Shown: positions 7,850 to 13,992 of the stretch, piece after piece
Position numbering within the stretch: the first letter of the stretch is position 1
Layout: each line of letters starts with the position of its first letter
Source: Bacteroidota bacterium
Lineage (GTDB): Bacteria; Bacteroidota; Bacteroidia; Bacteroidales; VadinHA17
NCBI GenBank assembly: GCA_012838685.1
Contig: DUOU01000136.1
Coordinates: forward strand, 1 to 39,240
DNA: 39,240 nt
Direction: 5' to 3'
Notes under the pieces: model-generated
The model's database searches: none
Seen by the model: only the letters and a program-made list of their open reading frames with translations
Told to the model about the DNA's origin: nothing
Position numbers and translations under genes: made by a program

Positions 7850-10113
7850 AAATTATGGACCTAACGCTCGATTACGTCTATTTTTGTGCCATTATGTGTT
7901 TATACATGTGGGATACTAAGTTTCTTCCTTCCCCCTTGTATTTGGGGAAGCTAAGAAACAGAACAAGGTATTTTTCAAGACTGAAGTGCCTAAGACAAAG
8001 ATTCCTAATAAGAACCTCCTTAATAATTATTCCTTTTCTTTTATTCGGTTGTACAATACAATCGGATACTGAATTCCATATTGAACTACCAGAAATCACA
8101 TTACCTTTTGAGCTTGATGAAATTATTGAAGTTAAAGATTGGATAGCATTGGGCCCTTTTTCCTTTAACACACGAAAACAGGCTCCACAGAATACGTTTC
8201 TTAACGAAGATCTTGTTAAATACAAAATAGATGAGGATAATTTCCTATATGACGATATTAGTAAGATAAACAGAAAGGATTTGGCTCCTTTCATGATTAG
8301 CCAAACAAACGGCTTTATCAAGTTGTTTGATTATGCGGGAGAGATGATTGAAGATAAGAGTAATTTTTATTTATGTAGCTCTATTTTTAGTCCTATTGAA
8401 AGAGAAGTTACCTTAATTGTCGATGGTTCGAATAGTTACAAATTATGGTTTAATCAACAGACTATTTTGAATGTTACGAGGAAACATAATACAAACAAAG
8501 TTGGGGATCGCTTTGTGAATGTCAAATTAAAAAAAGGTTCAAACCTTTTGTTCGTAAAAGTTAACAGGGGAAGCAATGTGAAATCGTGGGGATTTGTTTT
8601 GGGAATATCTTCCGTTTCGAAAGCTAAAGAAGTATACATAAACAATTATTTTAGCGATTTTATTCAGAATCCGATAATAACGGATTCGATCCAAATCTAT
8701 ACTGGGCCATATTCAGATTGCGAAATTCAAATAATGGACGAAGGAAATAATCTTATTATTAAAGATACTGTTACACCCTATAATATTAATGTTGCCGATG
8801 CTAATTTTACGGTTTCAGGATTAAGTACCCTTGAAAATGGTTTTTACAATTGCAGGCTTTACTTCGCAGAAGATTCGATTGAGGAGTTTTTTTATAAAGG
8901 GAACTATATAGATTTAATAGAGAAAATAGATACTGATATAAGGGATCTAGAAATAAGCGAGAAAGAGAAAAATGATCTTCAGGCAGGTTTACAGAGAGTC
9001 TCTTTTTTATCCAACGAGGAAGTCAGTGATTTTTCATCGAGTGAGATACGAATTTTGAACAAAAACCGTGTTTATTGGGCCAAGGCCATAAAAGAATCAG
9101 TTTCCTATGCCGAGACGACTAAAAGCTTAAGAGGAATTGCCGGAACCTCCTTGAGAACCTATACTTCAAACAAAAGTGACCGAATTTATCACTTTGTTTT
9201 TCACGTGGGTAATAATGTATTATTAAAACCAAAGATTCCTTTGATTATAGCTGTTCCTTATGCATTAGAGGGAGAGTCTATGACAGAAGACTGGTATTTA
9301 AGCAATCTTGACCAGATTGAAATAGATAATAAAATGGCGGATGATCACGGATTCGCCATCGTCTGGGTTTATATGGGAGGGAAAAGTTACACTCCTCAGA
9401 TCGGAAGAGAAGATGTTATAAGTGTTATCGAAAGGATTCGAGAAAGTTATGATATAGATACCACTCAAATATATGTACTGGGAGATTGTGAGGGAGGAAG
9501 AAGGGCATTGTTATTGGTTGAGAGGAATCCTGATCTTTTTAGTGGCATTGCTGTAACCTCACCAATAACTTCTTTTGATTACTGGAATGAGGCTCCAATC
9601 AACTATGTTGAAAATTTATATAATGTGCCCATAGTTATTGAACATGGGGAAAACGATGAGGTATCGACGGTCGAAAATTCAAGACAATTTGTGGCCGATG
9701 CGTTAAATTCGGGCTATTCCCCGAAATATATAGAGACTAAAAATAGTCATTTAACTTTTTCTAAGGATTATAGAAGATACGCTTTCATTTTTTTCGATAG
9801 TATTAATAATGTCAAAAAAAATGATCCCCCAGAAATAATTAAATACAGCACTTTGGAAGCTGGTTCCCTTTCTGTCTATTGGATTGAAATAAACAAAATA
9901 GATTCTTTTTCTAGAGCCACAATAATTGCCAAATATAATTCAAATAGTAATGTTTTTAATATTGATTACCAGAACTTAGACTCTTACAAAATTTTGTCGG
10001 ACAAGCTCAAACTAACCAAAGATACATATGTAACAGTATGTACAAACGATACGCTTATATTCAAAGGAAATCTTGAAGAAACGAAAGTATTCTCACATAT
10101 CCGGAACAATTGA
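7846..10113 (+). CDS. Large secreted alpha/beta-hydrolase lipoprotein with Cys in the nucleophile elbow
   Basis: The frame has 755 residues. A lipobox LLFGC places Cys69 as the lipid anchor, preceded by a hydrophobic stretch, so the ~50 residues before it are either an unusual N-tail or upstream of a non-ATG start. Residues ~80-330 look like beta-rich accessory domains (IALGPFSFNTR, LWFNQQTILNVTRKH, VKVNRGSN) of the type found before sugar esterases. Residues ~470-650 form an alpha/beta-hydrolase of the PHB-depolymerase/prolyl-oligopeptidase type. The elbow is LGDCEGG, with Cys548 where GxSxG normally has Ser. The acid is in HGENDEVS and the histidine in KNSHLTF. A Cys-Asp-His triad occurs in dienelactone hydrolase. 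The likely target is ester decoration of the exported glycan, by context only. It overlaps the GT2 gene by 4 bases and the GH5 gene by 1. Confidence 0.75.
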   Translation: MKIMDLTLDYVYFCAIMCLYMWDTKFLPSPLYLGKLRNRTRYFSRLKCLRQRFLIRTSLIIIPFLLFGCTIQSDTEFHIELPEITLPFELDEIIEVKDWIALGPFSFNTRKQAPQNTFLNEDLVKYKIDEDNFLYDDISKINRKDLAPFMISQTNGFIKLFDYAGEMIEDKSNFYLCSSIFSPIEREVTLIVDGSNSYKLWFNQQTILNVTRKHNTNKVGDRFVNVKLKKGSNLLFVKVNRGSNVKSWGFVLGISSVSKAKEVYINNYFSDFIQNPIITDSIQIYTGPYSDCEIQIMDEGNNLIIKDTVTPYNINVADANFTVSGLSTLENGFYNCRLYFAEDSIEEFFYKGNYIDLIEKIDTDIRDLEISEKEKNDLQAGLQRVSFLSNEEVSDFSSSEIRILNKNRVYWAKAIKESVSYAETTKSLRGIAGTSLRTYTSNKSDRIYHFVFHVGNNVLLKPKIPLIIAVPYALEGESMTEDWYLSNLDQIEIDNKMADDHGFAIVWVYMGGKSYTPQIGREDVISVIERIRESYDIDTTQIYVLGDCEGGRRALLLVERNPDLFSGIAVTSPITSFDYWNEAPINYVENLYNVPIVIEHGENDEVSTVENSRQFVADALNSGYSPKYIETKNSHLTFSKDYRRYAFIFFDSINNVKKNDPPEIIKYSTLEAGSLSVYWIEINKIDSFSRATIIAKYNSNSNVFNIDYQNLDSYKILSDKLKLTKDTYVTVCTNDTLIFKGNLEETKVFSHIRNN

Positions 10114-11168
10114 TGAAACAAATTTATCTGATTTTTCTTATTTTATTTTTATCCGTTAAAGGTACTCTTTTTTCTCAACCAGTAACAGAGCATGGACAAT
10201 TATGGGTTGACGGATCTAAATTAAAAGACGCAAAAGGCAAAGTTGTGGTGCTTAGGGGGATGAGTTTTGGGTGGCATAACTGGTATTACAGATTTTATAA
10301 TCCTAATGCGGTGAAGTGGTTGTATCAAGATTGGGGATGCTCAGTCTTAAGATTGGCAATAGGGGCAGAGCCTGAAGACGGGTATATTGATAATCCTGAA
10401 TGGACAAAAGAGACTCTGGCATCTGTTGTTGAAGCCGCAATTAAAGAGGGAATATATGTGATAATAGACTGGCATTGTCATAATATTGAATTGGACGGAG
10501 CAAAAGGTTTTTTTACTGAAATGGCGGAACTTTATGGAGAGTATCCAAATGTCATTTATGAAATTATTAATGAACCAGATAACGAACAATGGAGCGATAT
10601 TAAAGCTTATGCCGTTGAAATAATATCAGAAATAAGGAAAATCGATCCTGACAACATTATATTAGTAGGTACACCTACGTGGTCACAAGATGTTGACGTT
10701 GTAGCGGATGATCCTATATTGGGATTTAACAACATAATGTATTCCTTGCATTTCTATGCCGCCTCACATACCCAGAAAATCAGGGACAAGGCCGTTTATG
10801 CTATAGATAAAAGACTTCCTGTTTTTGTTTCAGAATGCTCGTTGTCAAGAGCCGATGGGGATGGGATCTTGGACATAGCTCAATTTAAGAGATGGATAAA
10901 ACTGTTGGGAAAAAATCAAATTAGTTGGGTTTTATGGTCAGTTTCAGATAAAGATGAAGCTTCCGCCGTCTTAAAACCGAGTGCGAATTCAAATGGAACA
11001 TGGGTAAAAGAAGATTTGAGCGATTCGGGGTTATTGGCCAGAACATTACTTAGAAAACACAGCTTACATAGGCATAAAGTTGATATACTCGTTAGCTGCG
11101 CTCTAATTCTTTTACTTTTGACTATATATGTTATGTGTTGTATTATTATTCATAGGAAAAGATTGTAA
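10113..11168 (+). CDS. Membrane-anchored endo-beta-1,4-glucanase (GH5, subfamily 2-like)
   Basis: I start at ATG 10113, which overlaps the previous stop as TGATG, giving 351 residues. A signal peptide spans residues 1-22. The GH5 domain follows with IINEPD (acid/base Glu154), SLHFYAASHT, the catalytic nucleophile in VFVSECS (Glu241), and WVLWSVSDKDEASAVL, a pattern typical of subfamily 2 endoglucanases. Residues ~324-345 are a hydrophobic helix followed by HRKRL, so the enzyme is probably tethered to the inner membrane facing the periplasm. Cellulose synthase clusters usually include such a hydrolase (BcsZ, family GH8) to trim or release chains. A GH5 in that position, last in a cluster with a BcsA-like synthase, fits the same job rather than food degradation. 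Confidence 0.92.
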   Translation: MKQIYLIFLILFLSVKGTLFSQPVTEHGQLWVDGSKLKDAKGKVVVLRGMSFGWHNWYYRFYNPNAVKWLYQDWGCSVLRLAIGAEPEDGYIDNPEWTKETLASVVEAAIKEGIYVIIDWHCHNIELDGAKGFFTEMAELYGEYPNVIYEIINEPDNEQWSDIKAYAVEIISEIRKIDPDNIILVGTPTWSQDVDVVADDPILGFNNIMYSLHFYAASHTQKIRDKAVYAIDKRLPVFVSECSLSRADGDGILDIAQFKRWIKLLGKNQISWVLWSVSDKDEASAVLKPSANSNGTWVKEDLSDSGLLARTLLRKHSLHRHKVDILVSCALILLLLTIYVMCCIIIHRKRL

Positions 11169-11236
11169 AATGATCAAGGGGCAATGAAGAAAATTTTTGA
11201 TTCTATTTAAAAGAGAATTTATTATTGAACACTTAC

Positions 11237-11251
11237 CACCTTGGCAAGGTG
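11237..11251. promoter_or_regulatory. Perfect 7-bp palindrome upstream of the LytTR gene
   Basis: CACCTTG-G-CAAGGTG is a perfect inverted repeat 70 bases before the LytTR start, in an otherwise AT-rich spacer. It could be an operator or a small hairpin; no T-run follows it. Confidence 0.4.
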
Positions 11252-11321
11252 ATGGAGACAAATTAAAACGGTTTTTGCACCAAAATTTTCACAAACAACT
11301 ATTCCTTAATAAAAAAAAGAA

Positions 11322-11720
11322 ATGAGCAAGATGATTTTTTTGGATACTTCGGGGAAAATGCTTCATTATAATTCTAACAAAGCACCCGTTTCAATACGAA
11401 TAGAAGACGTTCTTTTCATTAAAGGGGACGGAAGTTATGTTGAGATTTATGTCGAGGAGAAAACAAAAACCATCTTGGTTCCCTGCCTTTTGCGTTACAT
11501 GGAGGAATTATTGAAAGATAATGATTTTATAAGGTGCCACAACTCATGGTTAGTTAACCTAAATAAAATTGATGCATTTTGTAAAAATGAAATGATGTTG
11601 ATAGTGTCACAATACGTAATTCCTATTTCAAGAAGGGGATGGAAAAACACGAAATGGATATTAGCCGACAGTGGTATTGAGTTTGTTAAAGAAATAAAAT
11701 CCGGTTTAACCAATCTTTGA
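11322..11720 (+). CDS. Stand-alone LytTR-family DNA-binding regulator
   Basis: This 132-residue protein is essentially one LytTR domain (PF04397) over residues ~20-110. Diagnostic blocks are IRIEDVLFIKGDGSYVEIY, then a central LVPCLLRYMEELL, then FIRCHNSWLVNLNKIDAF and IPISRRGWKN. There is no receiver domain and no membrane segment, so any signal must come through a partner or through expression level. LytTR proteins bind direct repeats spaced about two helical turns, and a run of 20-bp repeats begins 26 bases after this gene's stop, with a second run at 356-450. The likely targets are therefore the two NVEALA promoters and possibly the gene itself. Family assignment is firm; the targets are inferred. 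Confidence 0.9.
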   Translation: MSKMIFLDTSGKMLHYNSNKAPVSIRIEDVLFIKGDGSYVEIYVEEKTKTILVPCLLRYMEELLKDNDFIRCHNSWLVNLNKIDAFCKNEMMLIVSQYVIPISRRGWKNTKWILADSGIEFVKEIKSGLTNL

Positions 11721-11746
11721 TAAGTCTAAATCTAAAAATGTCGATC

Positions 11747-11821
11747 ACAAAATAAAACGACAGGGCACAAAATAAAACGACAGGATACAAAACAAAAAGA
11801 CCAACTACAAAAAAGATTCAA
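11747..11821 (+). promoter_or_regulatory. Array of 20-bp iterons (copy B), upstream of the broken NVEALA copy
   Basis: Units ACAAAATAAAACGAC (11747), ACAAAATAAAACGAC (11767), ACAAAACAAAAAGAC (11787) and the degenerate ACAAAAAAGATTC (11807) begin exactly 20 bases apart. Spacing from the last unit to the gene start (192 bases) matches copy A (195 bases). It sits just after the LytTR gene. Confidence 0.75.
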
Positions 11822-11998
11822 GAATAGCTTCTTGGCAAGGAGCAAAATATTTCTGAAATTTGTCTTGAAGATAAACATGGAGGGTGCCCCTAATGACCTT
11901 TAAAAGTTCTGTTTTAGATCGGTTTGTTGTCGAGAAACCCCGAGGGTAAAAAATCGAACAATATATTCTTGCTTCGTTGGCCAATACTTTTAAAAAAG
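11822..11998 (+). promoter_or_regulatory. Promoter/leader region of the broken NVEALA copy
   Basis: This gene-free stretch is homologous to 451-630, though eroded. It carries the same ordered blocks, including 'gacctttaaaagttctg' and 'ccaatacttttaaaaa'. The cis region has been kept although the gene behind it is broken. Confidence 0.45.
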
Positions 11999-12207
11999 AT
12001 GAAAAAAACGATCTAAGTTTTAGAAATTGTTCTTTGCGCCGTTGAGTTGTTTTTAATCTATCGATAAACGGTAAAAGTAGTGCGGGCGACATGAGTTTAT
12101 CTACATTGCCGAACAAGGTTGACACTGAATGTGAAGAAGATGACCTGACGATAATGAACGATAGGGAATGCTATGAATTATCAGGTAAATTATTTTTGGA
12201 ATCCTAA
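11999..12207 (+). pseudogene. Degenerate duplicate of the NVEALA peptide gene
   Basis: ATG 11999 begins MKKTI followed at once by a stop (TAA replacing AAA of the intact copy). The reading continues VLEIVLCAVELFLI, then loses one base relative to the intact gene and resumes SINGKSSAGDMSLSTLPNK, then VDTEC. It ends at TAA 12205-12207. The aligned intact gene at 631-876 reads SINGKNEVGDTSLSVLLNN, then ADALC. The NVEALA-like block and most of the cysteines are lost; two remain (DTEC and DREC). One early stop and one frameshift make it a pseudogene unless recoded. It was clearly produced by duplication of the whole iteron-leader-peptide unit. Confidence 0.7.
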
Positions 12208-12304
12208 TCATTCATAATGTAACCTGACCTTATTTTAATGATTGAAAATTTAGTCGGAGGTGTGAAATATTTCCATTCCTAATTTTTTATTTTATCAGAT
12301 TTCT

Positions 12305-13486
12305 ATGTTTTTAAAACTATCCAATATATTTTTAGTGATACTATTGTTCACAGCATGTACGAGCATTGTCAAGGTAGAAAACGAAATGTCAGGCAATTTG
12401 GAAGCTTCTATGGGATTAGTTGAGATAGGAGAAAGAGCCTTTTTATTAGATGACAGTACAGCCCCAAAACCGATATACACACAAATGTTTAAAAACTATA
12501 ACGGGGCTAAATATCTTACGTTTCTGAATAAATTTAACAACTCGATCTATTTTTATGATTATGACTCTCTCCAATTTGTAAAAAAGATCGTTTGGCCCAA
12601 GAACGGTCCCAAAGGGATCGGCGCCGCTACGGGCTATCATGTCAAATCTTTGGATTCTATCTATATTTACAATAAAAGCAACATTGAAATTGTCCTTTCA
12701 AATGAAAAAAGCATGGTTCTGGACAGAATTACTCTTTGTGGCAACAGAAAAGATATTAACTGGTTATTTAGATACCCACAATATGATCCCCGAACTGTCA
12801 AACCTTTTATAGAGACCGCTCACGAGCTTTTGCTGACTGGTTTTTATTTTGGATCAATACCTGAATCTATCGTTTCGGATTTCAAATTTACCGCCCGTCT
12901 TGATTTTAAAACGAACGGTGTAGCTTTTAGTCATACATATCCACTCTCGTTGTACGGTTTTGGTTATAACTGGGAAGGGGATCTGTTTACTGAAGTTTAT
13001 AGCGATCTTCATCCAGATGGCGACAAGTTGATACTAAGTTTTCCCGTTTCTCATGATTTGTACATAGCAGACTTGAAAACTGGGGAATACCAAAAGACTT
13101 ATGCAGGAAGTAATTTTGCCAGCACAATCTCATCAATCAATAAAAAGCTAAAGCGCAGTTCAAAAAATGATTTGTTATTGAATATCGTTGTTCAAGATGA
13201 ATATACGGCCATCAAGTACGATAAATACCGAAATGTTTATTACAGGTTTTTATTGAAGTCAATTCCAGTAAACATAAAAAGTGTAGATTGGAAAGAAAAG
13301 CCAATAGCAGTTATTATTTTTGATGAAAATTTCAACTATTTAGGTGAAACCGTCATCGGTACTGGAGAAAACTGGTATTGGCAAAATTCTTTCGTTACCG
13401 AAGAAGGGCTGAACATTGAATATATCGACAATGATCTTGAGGAAAAATACCTCAGATTCAGAATATTTGTGGTTCAAAATCTATAA
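12305..13486 (+). CDS. DUF4221-type beta-propeller lipoprotein
   Basis: This 393-residue protein has a lipoprotein signal ending LLFTAC (Cys18). The rest is beta-rich with propeller-like strands: KYLTFLNKFNNSIYFYDYDS, then FVKKIVWPKNGPKGIG and HVKSLDSIYIYNK. These match the DUF4221 family of Bacteroidales surface lipoproteins. These proteins are repeatedly found beside NVEALA peptide genes, and here the gene directly follows the broken NVEALA copy, so a shared surface role is plausible. No enzymatic residue set is recognisable. Function is unknown; binding of a peptide or glycan would fit the fold. It probably forms a transcription unit with the CxxC lipoprotein starting 11 bases later. Confidence 0.7.
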   Translation: MFLKLSNIFLVILLFTACTSIVKVENEMSGNLEASMGLVEIGERAFLLDDSTAPKPIYTQMFKNYNGAKYLTFLNKFNNSIYFYDYDSLQFVKKIVWPKNGPKGIGAATGYHVKSLDSIYIYNKSNIEIVLSNEKSMVLDRITLCGNRKDINWLFRYPQYDPRTVKPFIETAHELLLTGFYFGSIPESIVSDFKFTARLDFKTNGVAFSHTYPLSLYGFGYNWEGDLFTEVYSDLHPDGDKLILSFPVSHDLYIADLKTGEYQKTYAGSNFASTISSINKKLKRSSKNDLLLNIVVQDEYTAIKYDKYRNVYYRFLLKSIPVNIKSVDWKEKPIAVIIFDENFNYLGETVIGTGENWYWQNSFVTEEGLNIEYIDNDLEEKYLRFRIFVVQNL

Positions 13487-13496
13487 AATCAACTTC

Positions 13497-13961
13497 ATGA
13501 AATATTTTAATATATTTTTTATTATTGTAATACTGTTAATTACAGGATCATGTCAAAAAAAAGCGCATAAAATTGAGAAGAACAACATAATCAAGGCGAT
13601 GGAACAAATGGATGTGGGAGACAACGTGAGTTGGATCGTTATATTGCCTGGTTTAGGCTGCACTGGCTGTATCCAGGAAGCCGAGGTCTTCATGAAAGAT
13701 CATATTAACAACGAGGAGATACTGTTCGTTTTAACAAAAATTTCTTCCCTGAAAATTTTGCAACAAAAAATGGGGATTCAGATAAAAGATTATCAAAATG
13801 TAATTATAGATGCGGGAAATGAATTCGACGTTCGGACCGAAAACAACATATACCCCTGCATTGTCCAATTAAAAACCGGCAAAATTGTGAGACATGAATT
13901 TCAATCTCCACAAAACTCAAATGCTTTTGGAAGACTTAAAGGTATGACATCAGGACAATAG
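13497..13961 (+). CDS. Thioredoxin-like lipoprotein with a CxxC motif
   Basis: I start at ATG 13497, after the previous stop; an earlier in-frame start would overlap the DUF4221 gene heavily. The 154-residue product has a lipobox ITGSC (Cys19) and a short thioredoxin-like domain. WIVILPGLGCTGCIQEAE contains Cys55 and Cys58, placed as in thioredoxin folds after the first beta strand. YPCIVQLKTGKIVRHEF resembles the final strand pair with the cis-proline region. It may be a periplasmic or surface-facing disulfide reductase/isomerase. The nearby cysteine-rich NVEALA peptide would be a sensible substrate, but nothing in the sequence proves that. Confidence 0.65.
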   Translation: MKYFNIFFIIVILLITGSCQKKAHKIEKNNIIKAMEQMDVGDNVSWIVILPGLGCTGCIQEAEVFMKDHINNEEILFVLTKISSLKILQQKMGIQIKDYQNVIIDAGNEFDVRTENNIYPCIVQLKTGKIVRHEFQSPQNSNAFGRLKGMTSGQ

Positions 13962-13992
13962 TGTAGGATGTTCAAAAGAAGAACAGAATACC

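Noticed and set aside
11805..12125. 106-residue minus-strand frame over the broken NVEALA copy
   Set aside because: The plus strand aligns along its full length with the intact NVEALA unit at 437-780; the minus frame has no recognisable features.
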